From the NCBI GenBank assembly GCA_021234155.1, contig JAJEKV010000085.1, positions 62,001 to 126,000 of the forward strand: a DNA stretch of 64,000 bases, read 5' to 3'. Shown here in pieces: positions 53,060 through 64,000 of the stretch. Under the pieces are notes generated by a model that was not told the origin of the DNA, searched no databases, and saw only the letters and a program-made list of their open reading frames with translations. A program made the position numbers and the translations under genes. This stretch comes from Isoetes taiwanensis. Taxonomy: Eukaryota; Streptophyta; Lycopodiopsida; Isoetales; Isoetaceae. Within the stretch, counting starts at the first letter, position 1; each line of letters starts with the position of its first letter.

Positions 53060-54110
53060 TAGCCATGTTCTATTTTCATGGTTTGCTGTGGTTTCTATGT
53101 TCAACAATTCAGGGTATTCTGTTGTATATGAGAATATCTTGGCAGTTAGAACTTCTTCATTCTTGCGGCTATGGCTTGGCTTGGTGATATTGATGGGAAA
53201 CACCATATTTCCTCCATGTCTTAGGGGTGTCATTTGGATTCTTCATTATTTTTCTAGAAAGAAACACAGAGCAGCATATGAGTACCTCCTTGACCATCCA
53301 AAACACTTCTACGCTCATCTTTTTCCACGCACAAAAACTATATGGCTTATGATGACCATTTTGGACTTCAATGTTTTTCAGACCTTTACCTTTCTTCTAT
53401 CTGAATGGAGTGGTGCTGCCTTGGAAGGAATATCAACAAGGACAAGCTTGTAATAGCAGTTTTTTCAGTCAATCTCAACTAGAAATGCAGGGGCAGGTAT
53501 TGTAAATTTTTTGGCAACTCTCTCCAGGTAGTATTTGCAATCATGATGTGAGTTCAAATTTCTATATTATTCGCTCATTCTGCTTATATATCATATCTAG
53601 AAATGTAATACGTTGACTACATGCAGGTATATTGTAGTCTACCCAGTTTTCCTTTTAAGAAAAACAACTAGAATGAAAGCTAAGGACAGGAAACGAGGCA
53701 CCTACAAACAGAACTTGAGGCAGTCCAGGAAGTTACTTGCAAAAGAATCTCCATATTTGGCGAGTGTTGTGTTCTTGCTTTGTGTTCTAGAAAGGAAAAA
53801 AATTGTCCATGATGGACTTAACCTTTCCATTTTCAACATGATCTTTGAAGTAGTCAGGTTGGAATGAGGAAACCTTTGTGATTATGTTGGGTGTCAGATT
53901 TGGATGCTAACATGTTTATTCTGTTCTGCAGTGGATATGGCAATGCAGGCTTGTCTGTAGGCTACAGCTGCCAATTGATTGCTTCCAGGCCTTGCACAGA
54001 TGTGCCATTCTGTTTGTCTGGATTATTTAGTGTTGCAGGAAAGCTGGTAATTATGGTAATGCTTCTTGGAAGACACAGAGGTTTGTGGGAACATATGGTT
54101 GAATGGAGAC
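53060..54110 (+). pseudogene. HKT: HKT/Trk-type Na+/K+ transporter, 3' half only
   Basis: First frame: FSWFAVVSMFNNSGYSVVYEN (pore loop with filter Gly), then LLILMGNTIFPP-like VILMGNTIFPPCLRGVIWILH, HLFPRTKTIWL and SEWSG. Next comes QSISTRNAGAGIVNFLATLSR (pore loop, about 53460-53527; two adjacent stops and a T-run frameshift precede it), and a GT donor. A second exon starts YIVVYPVF (about 53627) and ends ERKKIVHDGLNLSIFNMIFEVV at a donor. The third exon opens SGYGNAGLSVGYSC (pore loop, about 53932) and ends near GKLVIMVMLLGRHRGLWEH. HKT proteins carry Na+/K+ across the plasma membrane with four pore loops; the first is missing, as is the N-terminal half. Confidence 0.85.
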
Positions 54111-54239
54111 TTGTACAAGTTCAAACTCCATCTACATTGACTGATGGAATTATAAGACCAGAAGTAGTTCATCTTCTAGCTGTGATAGAGGTACTAAAAA
54201 GTAGAGCTAATGCAATTGTTGTTTTTGAGCTTGTGTTTT

Positions 54240-54884
54240 ATTGGTCAAGTGGAGGGAGGTCCCTGCCGGATCATGTGTTGCCACGATCCTCTAGTCACCC
54301 GTGGAGCCACTAGACCTCAGGAAGGGAAGATGCAATCCTATATCATCGGACTGGGGAGATGCAAGCCGGAGTAGTCCCAATGGGTGTACCATAGGATTAC
54401 GTCTTCGGCAGGTTATAGTCACGCCAGAGCCCGATTTACCCGTCTGCAAAGTATGCATAGGAGGGGCGGATGGAGTGGTCAACCTTAGCCATTGTCTATA
54501 GCCAGCCCCGTCATTGTTATATCTCGGTCTGCTCTATCTTGTGGCACGGCTATCAGTTTACTTTCCTTACGAGTCTGAGCCTGAGTAGGAGCTCTCATGT
54601 TCTATGGCATGATGATATCTTTGTTGTATCTATGGATGTACGGATGTGCTATCCTGCGAGATAGTTAGATGTATTGTTGTTGTTAGTGCTGACAAATGTT
54701 ATGCTTCCATTGTTATAGGAGCCCATAGGGGAAGGGCGCGCAAGACACCTTTGTGTCCCCTTCCCGCACTAGGGATACCCTGAGGTGTAGGATAGACGGA
54801 CAGCCCATGTGGCCGAAGGGCTGGGTGGGGGATTTCCTGCGAGATGCACGACCGGGCGTCATATATTTGGTGGGGAACGTTACA
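54240..54884 (-). repeat. LTR-like dispersed repeat (solo LTR candidate)
   Basis: Read on the minus strand it starts TGTAACGTTCCCCACC at 54884. The plus-strand part 54280-54600 is homologous to 1825-2110. No primer-binding site or purine tract was found beside it, consistent with a solo LTR. It directly follows the truncated HKT sequence. Confidence 0.5.
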
Positions 54885-55177
54885 AGAATGGCATGCAATT
54901 GACTATAATAAACAGAAAGAAAACATCAACATACTCACATTTGTCACAATAACTTATGCTGCAACATTTGCTAGTAAGAATTGCATCATGTAGTACATAT
55001 GGCACGAAGCACTTAGGAATTCGGCAGGAATGTCTTCTAATATACCTATAGCATGAAAAATATTATCTTTCTCAAGTATTTTCCTGTAAAAATGTTATAA
55101 TTGTATCAGCGGCCTGATCATACATAGTAATAGATGAAAGAAGCTTAACCATTGAGCTTTATAATGGAATCGTTCTC
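54885..55177. other. Region without a recognisable gene
   Basis: AT-rich; nothing supported. Confidence 0.5.
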
Positions 55178-55441
55178 CTCGAGGTAATGGATCACAGCGG
55201 ACTCGATTATGCCCCCTCATCCGGGCATTAACCTCAATTTGTACTTGTGATTATGTATATAAGCTGTGCAAGATGTCAATATCCTTATTGCTACTAAGGT
55301 TTTCCCAGAAAACCCTTGAGGCGGAGGTTTTTAATCCTCGGTAATAATCTGCTTGCTACTCTCTCTTTGTACTTGGGTCCCATAGGCCAGTTGGTCTCCG
55401 TGGACGATAAAATCATCTTCTATTCTATTCTATTCTTCTAA
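55178..55441 (+). mobile_element. 5'-truncated LINE copy, 3' end only
   Basis: Homologous to 61658-61935: 'gaggtaatggatc', 'tgtacttgtgattatgtatataagct', the 3' hairpin (55285-55348), 'gggtcccataggccagttgg', CCGTGGACGATAAAATC and a (TTCTA)n tail at 55419-55437. Confidence 0.88.
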
Positions 55442-57280
55442 TATTATTTTAGGAATCACAAATGTATTAAAAGTTGGATCTCCATTTGTTGGCAAAAAGT
55501 CAATGAAATGGCGGGCATATAAGGGTATGTAAAGAATAATCCAATATCCATAAGATCCTCTAACATATGTCTGCCTGCATACCCACCTCAACTCAAAGAT
55601 CAATCTTTTAAATCGTATATCAGTCGTTTAAAATGAGAAGCCCATACCAGTGCCATTTTAATTCAATAAAATGCCTTAATTTTGCCATCTTCATATGCTT
55701 TGATAAGACTCAAAACGACTTGAGTATGATCATCAAGTTCTTCGGAAACATCAACTTCAAAATCGTCCAAACCCAAATATCATTCACTATATTCTGTATA
55801 TATCAGTAAATAATTGGAGAAATAAATATTAAGGTTGACAAGTCTCCATAAACTGCAAGATGGTAAACACCAAAAACATTTGAAATCCATTCAAGAAACT
55901 CCATATAATCTTCTGATTGTATGTTGCTCTCAGTACCATGAGGTAAGGCCCAATTTGCCAAGTTGTACATTCTCAATAGTTATACGTAGTTTTAACATAT
56001 GATTGTTATATCTTGTAGGATTGAATCTAAGAAAGTGCATTCACATAAAGGCCTCTAGCAAGAATCAGCCCATTGTAAATGCTTTTTGAATCATGGCATT
56101 TGACTTTGCAGAATTCCTAGAAGCACATCACAAGCCTAAATTCATAAAAGAGCAGAAAAATGTGGACATTCGTTGGTTTGAGCATTGGCAATGAGAACAT
56201 CAAAATCACAAGCCCTGCTCAATTTCATTTTCTCAAAAATCTATTTTTTTAACCTCGCATAATTATAAATTGCCCTTAATAGGAATAGGGGCATAGTTTT
56301 TGGCAGTTCTAAACTTGAAATGGACAGCCATGGCTTTTCTAGTGTTCCAACAACCATAAAGATACATGACTAAGATGCAACATGGCTGTCAACTTTTAGC
56401 TGCATAGATGTGGGAATGCCAGAGACCTGTCATGTGGAAAACCGATGCCTTATGGATCAAATTTTCTTTGGAAAACAACCACCTATGATAAGATTTAGAA
56501 AGAAACTCGTTAAAGTATCTAGTTTAGAAATGTACTCAGTAAGCAAATACACATTTTTTCTTTAAGAAAGAGTCGCAAGCTTCAGAAGAAGCCACAAATA
56601 TTGCCTTGAAAGAAGCTTATTTGTAAGCCTTGAGTAAGCGTTCTATTCTTGAACAATAAAAGAATGTCCCACTCATAACCTCCAGATTTACTAGAAGCTT
56701 CAAAGGCATTAAAAAATTAATAAAGATATCTTAGATCACAACAAGAATTCTAGGAAAGGAAGAAAATCCACTGCATCCATGTAAGGTTGCAAAAGATCAG
56801 TATTTTGACACTTGTTGATTCTCCAAGATACAACAGATTGTTTTCTTTGTTGCTGTAGAGTGGAATTCAATAGGTGTACATATTGCTTATCCTGATCATT
56901 TGCTTACATTATCAAAATTTGCAAGCTCATTAAACAATGACACTAACCCAGGTTAGTAATTGAAAGAGCAGCAACATGTCTTAGTTTGTCCATAACGAAT
57001 TTGCAGATTATATAATTGATAATCCGTGCATCTGGAAAAAGGGACAAGCTCCTTATAAGCTTTCATCACCCGACAAGTAGGCCAAGATGAAAATAACATG
57101 GGTTAGTGAATCAACAAGTTGTGCCAAACCATTTGACAAGCAAGGTTCTTAATAACCTTTTGTTAAAAATCTTCAAAATTCTTGAGCATTTCTGCATGTC
57201 CCAAGATTCATCAGAGTTTGTGAGACAAAACTGCTCAATCTTTTTCTAACTTGTGGCGCCTCTTTTTTATTTGAAGGACA
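55442..57280. other. Region without a confident gene; possible exon relic at 55850-55985 (-)
   Basis: On the minus strand 55985-55850 reads MYNLANWALPHGTESNIQS and EDYMEFLEWISNVFGVYHL, an uninterrupted protein-like stretch. Another, DDFEVDVSEELDDHTQVVL, lies at about 55770-55700. Neither is recognised; they may be exons of a decayed gene. The rest is AT-rich without features. Confidence 0.35.
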
Positions 57281-57289
57281 TGAAACTTT

Positions 57290-57735
57290 ATTAGTCAGAA
57301 AAAAACTATAAATATAGATGGGGGACTAAAAGCTGAATGAAGAAATTGTTCACAGAGCAAAACATCTGCCACCTTGCAGCATACAACATCTAAAAGAGTT
57401 ACATATAAGTGTTACTGCCCTTGAAAATGAAGAGATTTCTTCTTTTTCAAATTGACCAAATGATCCATGCTGAAACCAAATGAAATGCCCTCTTTTCCAG
57501 ATTGTTCTAGGAACTTGGGTACGCTGCCAGTAAGACTTGCTAACTATTAAAATCACAATTAAAAAGACTTTGAAGCCACAACCAACGTCTGGCATGTTGG
57601 CACAAGAAAAAACAATGCTCAAGTGTCTCAACCCTCTGAGCAGATAAAGGGCATATTGCAGACACCTCACGACAAAATCTGTGAATCAAAACATTGACGC
57701 ACACACATCTATGGATGATCTGCCACCACAAAATT
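57290..57735 (-). pseudogene. L1-type LINE C-terminus (zf-RVT domain)
   Basis: The minus-strand frame reads WWQIIHRCVCVNVLIHRFC, then ICPLSAQRVETLEHCFFLCQ and HARRWLWLQS. This is the zinc-binding reverse-transcriptase domain (zf-RVT) found after plant L1 RTs, with the pattern W..I....T...L.......CP.C...ET..H.F..C..A..VW. The remaining frame (57350-57670) continues the 3' part. Most of the element is lost upstream. Confidence 0.7.
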
Positions 57736-58008
57736 GATTACTTGGGATGAAGTAACTTACCCATTTCTAAATTCCTTTTTGTTGATTCACTGATACCACC
57801 AAAGGCCAATTCTCGAATAAGGGCTCGCATGAAAACAGACAAAAGCTCCTAGGCTTTTCATTCATCTCACCAGTTTTTCTACAATGGTATAGAGTGGGTA
57901 GTTGCACATCGCAGACTACCCAAAAAATGAAAAACATAGGGAATATCCAGTTATAACATCTAGATCCCAAATAAAATTGTGTGCTACAGATGTTGGCTAG
58001 TGTACCTG

Positions 58009-58085
58009 CCGAGAGTTTATCACCGGGATTAAAAACCCTGTCGTTTCAGGTTTTCGAGAAAAAACCCTAGCGATAAAATCTCGGC
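58009..58085 (-). other. Nested stem-loop resembling the LINE 3' hairpin
   Basis: GCCGAGA.TTTATC pairs with GATAAAATCTCGGC, and GGGATTAAAAACCCTG faces CAGGTTTTCGAGAAAAAACCC inside. The inner loop ('TTTTTTCTCGAAAACC' on the minus strand) resembles the hairpin of the LINE family, but no tail follows. Confidence 0.55.
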
Positions 58086-58197
58086 AAGGGGCTTGAACAA
58101 CACAAGGCTGCTAAACGTTCCCACAAAAAAACCCACGCTCCACAGAGAATACCGAAGTCGCGCATCACATCTGGACCTGCAAAATGCCAACAAAAAA

Positions 58198-58325
58198 CCA
58201 ATAGAGAAAAAACCTCGAAAAGCGAGGGGTTGGTCATGCGTGCCACGTGACAAAAAACAACATTTACACCTCGAAAGAGCGAGGGGCTGGTCATACGTGC
58301 CACGCAAAAAAAAAAAAAACAACAT
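58198..58325. repeat. Tandem duplication of ~60 bp
   Basis: CCTCGAAA.GCGAGGGG followed by 'tggtcat.cgtgccacg' and an A-rich run with 'caacattta' occurs twice. Confidence 0.8.
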
Positions 58326-58582
58326 TTATAATAACATACACATGAAGGGAGGGCGGGTGGAGTCAAGGGAACTGCTGAAGGAGGAGAAAACGCCGATGAG
58401 AAGTTGATGAAGAACCTGTAAGAAATAGCGATCCCAAACGAACCAGAGCCTCAGAAAATGCATGCAATGCATGCATGCATGGGAGAGATACATGCTTGCC
58501 CATTCGAGAATTCCGATCCGATGGCTCGGATCGATGGCATTCTCGAATAAGAGCTCGCATGAAAATAGACAAAAGCTCCCCA

Positions 58583-59692
58583 CAAAAAGAGAACTTCCTT
58601 ATTAAAACGGGATCGAGGTCGAAGGTTGAAAGATGGCTATAAAAGGGACAAGATCGGGGAAGAACATGTCACAACATAGAAAGAGACGCCATGTTTCATT
58701 ATACCATACAGAAATTATAAGCATACCTATGACTCCAGCCTTTTTATGGAGGCAGGAAGAGTATCCTGCATATTTGCATGATCCAGATGAAAACAAGTTC
58801 AAAAGGATGAAAGTTGGAGAGCAATGAACTTTTGTTTTAACACGAAGTTAAGACCAAAATTTATAGTGCTTTATCAAGCAAACATGATAACCCTTAAGAA
58901 AATAACCACGACCTTCTACCACTTCACTGCCTCTCGCCACTTCACTACCTGTTAACAACATCATAGACACATTATATTTGGTTCAGACAATCATATCAAA
59001 AGAAACACAATCGGGAAGAGAAAACCTATTTGGATGAAGAAACGCGCCAGAATAAAGCCTAGATAGGAGTCGAACGATGCATTTTTAAGCAGCAGCATCT
59101 GATTTTCAAGAGATTTCTAATTTTTGTGTCTGTTGATGTAAAAATTTCGAAATCCAATGGTGATCATCAATTTGGGCTGATGTGTCATGTCACATGGACA
59201 GTCATGCACACATCATTATAGCGGGGATTAGCATGGGAAAAACTACATGCTCCTGAGTTTTGATAATTTCATCGGATGCCCATGGTCAACATACCAAGTT
59301 GTATCTTTCGAAATTATTCAAATGGCCTTACATCATTGCCATAAAGGGGTAAAATAGGTAAGATAGAAAAGAATCATGAATCAAATTGATGGACATATAA
59401 TTAGAGGCAAATTTCTAAATCAATCTGCTCCAAGTGGATGTTCCAAAAAATAGCTCCTCAAAATCATAGGTTGCCTTCTTTTGAGGAAAGTACAATATCA
59501 ATAGCTACTTCTCCAAGAAGGCAGGATCACAATAAAAAAAATAGTATTTGTTGCAGAGGGCTTTGGATGAAATACAAAAATCTAGAGGGCATTTGGTGGT
59601 ATCTCTATTTCTACATGGCAATATATGTGGACCAAGGGCATTCTATGAAGTGAACAAAATTTAGGGACATTTTATGGATAGTCTATATCAAT
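58583..59692. other. Region without a recognisable gene
   Basis: A plus-strand frame at 58633-58827 (64 codons, ending KFKRMKVGEQ) looks protein-like, but no family is recognised. Nothing else is supported. Confidence 0.4.
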
Positions 59693-60770
59693 GAATTGAA
59701 TTGAATTGAATGATTTTATCATCCACAAAGATCAATTGGCCTATGGGACTCAAAGAATAAGCGCAAAAGCCATATTATTGTTTGGATTATAACAAAACCC
59801 AGCCCGAAGGATTTTCGAGGGAAAATCATAGCGTAATAAGAATGCTAACAAACTGTACAAATATACATCTATACAACATGAGATATTCTGGAATATGTCA
59901 AGACATTGTCCAAGGGCATAGTTGAGCCTGCATATCCATCACTCTTGAAGATATGATCCCAGCAATTGCACTGAAGCCTTGCTTCATATCACATGCAGGA
60001 GCTAGTCGGAATTGACCAACTCATCGTAGCATGCCCCCATGTGATCATACACTAGACAACTCTAAAGAGTGTGACATTCATCCTCAAAGGCTCTCAGTTG
60101 GTGGCACTGACAAAGCTTGTCTTGGTGCAGCTCCCTAATCCATCTGTCTATCTCAATGAGGTGGTGTGCATTTGTGCAGATTGAGCGATGAGTCTATGTT
60201 TTTTCATGGGCAAATGGGTACATAGGTAGCATTGCGGATCCCGTCCTAGTGTGTGGTTTATGTGGTGCTAGTAATGTGTTGTCTTGACCTGTTCAAAGGC
60301 GTTGACATCCCAAAGCTTGCTGAGGAAGCAAGCGTCAAGATACTGCCTCAAGCTATGATGATTTTCTTTCGCGCGTACCTATATGTACCTGTGCTCCGGG
60401 ACATTCCATTTGGCTAGCCATTGAAGCTCTCTTTTTCTTCCAGTAGGCCTTGAAGCACGGTGGCCCCATTGCCACAATATAAACCAGGTTGAGAGAACCA
60501 GCATTGTCCATACTGACCACCTTTTAAAAGTAGACAATGTGATCAAGGGCTGCTCTCTGCAAGTATTGCATCCACTGCTCGAAGTGACGTTCTTTATAAG
60601 TTGTATTGGCGTTCTGAGCATCTGTGTCAGAAGGTCATGGGATGGCAGTCCAGGAGATAAAACATTTCCATTTGATGTCCAGCGATGAAGTTTGCACAAA
60701 AATGTTTTCCACAAGTGAAAGAAGAGTGCACTTAATCTCCGATATCGAATTAGCCTATGGATAGACATTG
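59693..60770 (-). mobile_element. 5'-truncated LINE copy, minus strand
   Basis: Read on the minus strand it ends in ...CCTATGGGACTC... ...GATGATAAAATCA and a (TTCAA)n tail (plus 59693-59711). It contains the 3' hairpin (59771-59840), a decayed finger region like FEDECHTL..C..YDH (about 60030-60090) and LCTHLPMKKH. Further upstream frames (60379-60768) correspond to the region before the finger. Same family as 23765-29260, with a different tail unit. Confidence 0.78.
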
Positions 60771-60812
60771 TATTGTATTGTATTGTATTGTATTGTATTG
60801 TATTGTATTGTA
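60766..60812 (+). repeat. (ATTGT)n microsatellite
   Basis: About nine uninterrupted ATTGT pentamers. It directly adjoins the 5' end of the minus-strand LINE copy and could be the tail of another, plus-oriented insertion that has been lost. Confidence 0.9.
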
Positions 60813-61204
60813 TGTAAGGGTGAGATTCGACTCTGAGTTTAAAACCTCAAATTTTGATTGAAAGCCCAATATAATTTTGCCATGTCAGAAAGTCAACGTT
60901 GCAATGTATTCCACTTGAATGGAAATTAAATTCAAAATACACATATGGCATTGCCAAGACCTGTTTTAAGGGACAACTAATATTTATTGGCCCTAAAAAA
61001 TGATAAAATTGTCCCTTACTAAAAAAAAACTGATAAAATTGTCCCTAAAGATTATATAAAATCTACTTAATGAATTCCTTATGCCTATCAAAACATCATC
61101 ACACTACCTAAACTTTCCAAAAACAGATTCTCATCACATTTTAGATCCCATGACTCACATAGATGGCCATGACAAAATCACTCTATTCCTTAACTACTAT
61201 TTAT
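60813..61204. other. Region without a recognisable gene
   Basis: AT-rich with a short repeat of 'tgataaaattgtccct' (about 61000 and 61030). Confidence 0.5.
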
Positions 61205-61935
61205 GCTAGTCAGTGCATACACCGAAGGAACGCGCTGCCTTGAAGCAGTACTTGGATGCTTGCTTCATGGCCAAGTTTTGGGATGCAGAGGCCCTGTCAC
61301 ATGTCAAGGTGGCAAATTATCGACAGCAGGTTAATCCCATGCTCACGAGGGGCCCACACCACTACCTGCGCACCCATCTACCCATGAAAAAGCGCAGGGT
61401 GATTGCTTCCATTCAAGACAGTGCACACCACCTCTGCATTGAGACAGGAGATGGATTCGGGAGCCAGCGTGAGGGCCGAGTCCGCCGCCTTTGTCAACAG
61501 AAGCCCATTGAGGATGAAAGTCACGCCCTCCGTGCCCTGTCCGTGCATTTGAGCATATCCTGCCTCGGTATGCTCGGTTAGTTGTGCCCCCATCAGGGCC
61601 TTGCATGAGATAATCGAAAGCCGCGGCCTCTGTAGGCTTGTTGGGATCGTTACCTCCGAGGAGGTAATGGATCTGTGGACTCGCTTATGCCCCCAACCGA
61701 CATTAACCTCGGTTGTACTTGTGATTATGTATATAAGCTCCAGCGATATGTCGATCCTTATTGTTACTAAGGTTTTTCCCCCGAAAACCCTTCGGGGTGG
61801 GGGTTTTTTAATCCTGGTAGTAATACGCCTGCTGCTCTCTCTTTGTACTTGGGTCCCATAGGCCAGTTGGTCTCCGTGGACGATAAAATCATATTCTATT
61901 CTATTCTATTCTATTCTATTCTATTCTATTTACTG
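61205..61935 (+). mobile_element. 5'-truncated LINE copy, plus strand
   Basis: The frame at 61213-61581 encodes the C-terminal part: LDACFMAKFWDAEALSHVK, HYLRTHLPMKKRR and IEDESHALRALS. It is followed by the untranslated end with the hairpin (61760-61824), GGGTCCCATAGGCCAGTTGG, CCGTGGACGATAAAATC and a (ATTCT)n tail at 61893-61930. It is the best-preserved 3' end of the family in the window. Confidence 0.88.
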
Positions 61936-62320
61936 ATTCACATACGTTAAGCAATCATCCTTATTATCATCATGCAATCATATAATAGTCTAGGTTAACT
62001 CGTTAGTAGTAAGCACAAGATTATTTATATTAACAATTAGTACGGCAACTGCAAATACAACACTAACATTAACAGTTAGCAAACCATCACTTGCCCATTC
62101 CAGTCCTACACTTATATGACTTGCCTCTACACCTTGAGGTTCCTCAAGTTGGAAGGGAAAGCATTATACATAACCGTATGCTACCCACTAGTGGATTGTC
62201 CCCCACAACTATAGCTTCACTACTTAAGTTTCCACGGGTTCCACGGGTGCCACATATACGTCCAGCGTGTCCTATGTGTCCAATGTTTTGCTCCACTATA
62301 ATCGTGTAAGGTCCACATAG
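61936..62320. other. Region without a recognisable gene
   Basis: Spacer between two LINE copies; includes a small 'ggttccacgggt' repeat near 62232. Confidence 0.45.
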
Positions 62321-64000
62321 GCACAATTGTGGCAGAAGTCTTGTCCCAGCTCTTCTCCGTGGCTACCCAAGATGGCGTTATTCAAGGCCTCCCAATGGAC
62401 GATGGTTCTCAAGAGGTATGTAACCAATATGCCGATGACACTTTTTTGTTCCTAATTGCCGAGGCTGAGAATCTTCGTAATGCTAAGCTATTATTAGACA
62501 CATTCTCCTTAGCATCAGGAGTTCTTGTAGGGTGGCAAAAATGTACAGCTTTGTGGACGTTGGACAGTCCCATCCCTCCCCTCAGATTTTGGACTATCCT
62601 TGGAAGATTCTTCTGCATGGCAATACCACAAAGTTGCTTGGTATCCCAGTTGGAATTCATGTCTCGCCGGATGCTTGGGATGAAATCATTAGTGGGTTGC
62701 AAAAGCACTTGTTTTGGTGGAATACTGACTAAACCGTCCATGCCCTAGAATCAATCGTGGGCTAAATGTGTTCTTAGTAATACTCATGTCTACATGGCGT
62801 CTCGCTTTACTAGCTCCGCAGATGTAAGATGGAGGAGATTGTGCGTATCGTCGAAATTTTATTTGGGGTGGAAATGAGTTAGGAGCATGGGTCAAGGTAG
62901 CTTGGGCTAAATGCATTAGACCTAAAGGCACCGGTGGTCTTGGTATGTTGGACTTTCACCTCCAAAGCAAGGTGATGATATCAAAGTTCATTTGGAGGAT
63001 TTTCATTGGTAAGGATGATTCTCCGGCCCGAGGTTGTTGGTGCAAATCGATTCAGCATTGTCTCCCATTTCATAAGGCCTCCATTAAGCCCCTCCTTCCT
63101 TGGGCTTTGCTTTATCATATGCATCCGATCCTAATGCTTCTCCCTTTCTAAAGGGGTTGCTTTAAGCGCTTGGGACAATTGTCGGTCTCTTTTCCATATT
63201 AATCACGAGGCATGTCTTGCTTGTCCACTCCATCTTTGGTGGATTCCTTTTGCGGGACACTCCGAGAATGTGCCTCTAAGTGTGGTTGTTCATCCAAAGA
63301 CACAACGACGATGGGTAGCAAACCGTATCAATACTATTGCAGCTTGGTATGAGTCCGATCATCTCATGTCATGGGAAGCATTTAGAACAAAGTTCTTGTT
63401 GTACGATGGGACGAGTAACGGAATCATATTGTCGCATTGTTGCCACAGGATTCCAGTCCACGATTGAGGTAGTCATATGGGGTTGCCATCGGGATATCCG
63501 GCCGGGCATGCTTGTGTCTTCGTGTATAAATTGCTTGTGCATTCTGAATCCACGCCTCCATCTAATAGATGGCATCTTCAGGTCCCTCACCACAATGGAA
63601 AAGTGTTTGGATATGGGTATGGGATAAGCCGCTTCACCCCAAAGTAGTAGTTTTGTGGTGGCAAGTGATCCATAGATGCCTCGAGTCAACGGGTTAGTCC
63701 ATAAAATGGATAATCGGATTTCGAGCTCACCCTTTATGCCCGGCAAAGGGTTGAGAGTATTGAGCATTGTTTTTTTGTTGTGTGAGAGGCTTCGGCGGGC
63801 ATGGTCTTGGTTGTTGACCCTTTTGGCATCGCTCTCGATCTAGCCAGCAAATTTTGCTTGCTATCTATCCCGATGCTTGGCCCAAACAACGGAAACGAAG
63901 CTTTTCATCTCGCATGCGGTGGCTTTTATGGTCAATCTGGAAGAGAAGGAGGTTGTTTATCTTTAAGGGCATAGATCTGCCGGATGAGGTTGTTCTTCAA
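62321..64000 (+). mobile_element. L1-type LINE fragment (RT palm to zf-RVT), continues past window end
   Basis: Frames on the plus strand give GLPMDDGSQEVCNQYADDTF (RT catalytic box, about 62393-62450), AKLLLDTFSLASGVLVGWQK, LLGIPVGIHVSPDAWDEI, the 'FLWGGNELG' region near 62855, AWAKCIRPKGTGGLGMLDFH (about 62908-62960), and then zf-RVT scraps: VVVLWWQVIHRCLES (about 63640-63690) and REASAGMVLVV-type sequence. This is plant L1 order. Frameshifts and stops are frequent. The 5' part is missing before 62321, and the sequence runs off the window. Confidence 0.8.

Larger units (their letters stand above)
57811..58582. repeat. Direct repeat pair of ~42 bp bounding 730 bp
   Basis: TTCTCGAATAAGGGCTCGCA followed by tgaaaacagacaaaagctcc occurs at 57811-57852 and again, with two changes, at 58541-58582. 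The enclosed DNA holds a long hairpin (58009-58085) and a 60-bp tandem duplication. This could be a small element with long direct repeats. Confidence 0.6.

Noticed and set aside
60766-60812. The (ATTGT)n run as the tail of the adjacent LINE
   Set aside because: The adjacent LINE runs on the minus strand and has its own tail at 59693-59711, so this run is at its 5' side. Listed as a microsatellite only.

Overview
The window reads as nuclear DNA of a land plant. The sequence shows spliceosomal GT-AG introns, a GH3 (acyl-adenylate/auxin-amido synthetase type) gene, pieces of an MSH6 mismatch-repair gene and of an HKT/Trk-type cation transporter, a receptor-kinase tail, and a Ty3/gypsy element with the usual plant initiator-Met tRNA primer-binding site. 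The mixture of other elements (two unusual DDE transposase families, a chromovirus, a LINE family with pentanucleotide tails) makes me favour a large non-seed-plant genome such as a fern or lycophyte. That is inference; the clade is not proven. No intact protein-coding gene was found. Almost every recognisable coding region carries small indels or stops, so this is either transposon-rich decayed intergenic DNA or an assembly with residual indel errors.

Layout. 1-2.6 kb: a decayed Ty3/gypsy RT/RNase H piece, a near-perfect CACTA-type foldback element with TAA target duplication, a dispersed LTR-like repeat, and a long-TIR MITE. 2.6-8.2 kb: mostly empty DNA with a minisatellite, a second MITE of the same family and a receptor-kinase 3' fragment. 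8.4-11.7 kb: an internally deleted LTR retrotransposon on the minus strand, abutting a plus-strand relative. 13.5-17.8 kb: a DDE-type transposase pseudogene with introns and a chromovirus chromodomain fragment. 17.8-23.2 kb: the most unusual locus, a minus-strand intron-containing gene whose product resembles a ParB-like domain joined to a permuted DNA-methyltransferase-like domain. It is surrounded and interrupted by many copies of a 22-bp near-perfect palindrome and followed upstream by a CACTA-like end with subterminal repeats. 23.8-29.3 kb: a nearly complete but heavily indel-damaged LINE (endonuclease, RT, C-terminal finger, 3' hairpin, ATTCT-type tail).

29.7-31.2 kb: three MITEs. 33.7-35.8 kb: GH3 pseudogene with four recognisable exons. 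36-39 kb: small hairpin elements and tRNA-like SINE candidates. 39.6-41.9 kb: a second DDE-type transposase pseudogene with a GHTHEDVD motif. 43.9-44.2 kb: homopolymer tracts alternating with the same 22-bp palindrome. 46.3-47.7 kb: an unknown ORF and an FCP1/NIF-phosphatase-like relic. 48.0-50.6 kb: a recent tandem duplication of 1.24 kb. 50.8-54.1 kb: fragments of three unrelated host genes (SART3-like, MSH6, HKT) side by side in one orientation with introns kept, which looks like DNA-level gene capture. 54.2-64 kb: an LTR-like repeat, three further copies of the 3' end of the 24-29 kb LINE family, and two L1-type LINE pieces, one running off the window end.

How parts work together. The clearest functional relation is the ParB/methyltransferase-like gene with palindromes in its intron, its upstream region and just past its 3' end, which could be binding or modification sites (inference). 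The LINE copies share a 3' stem-loop and short tandem tails, which fits recognition of the RNA 3' end by one reverse transcriptase family.
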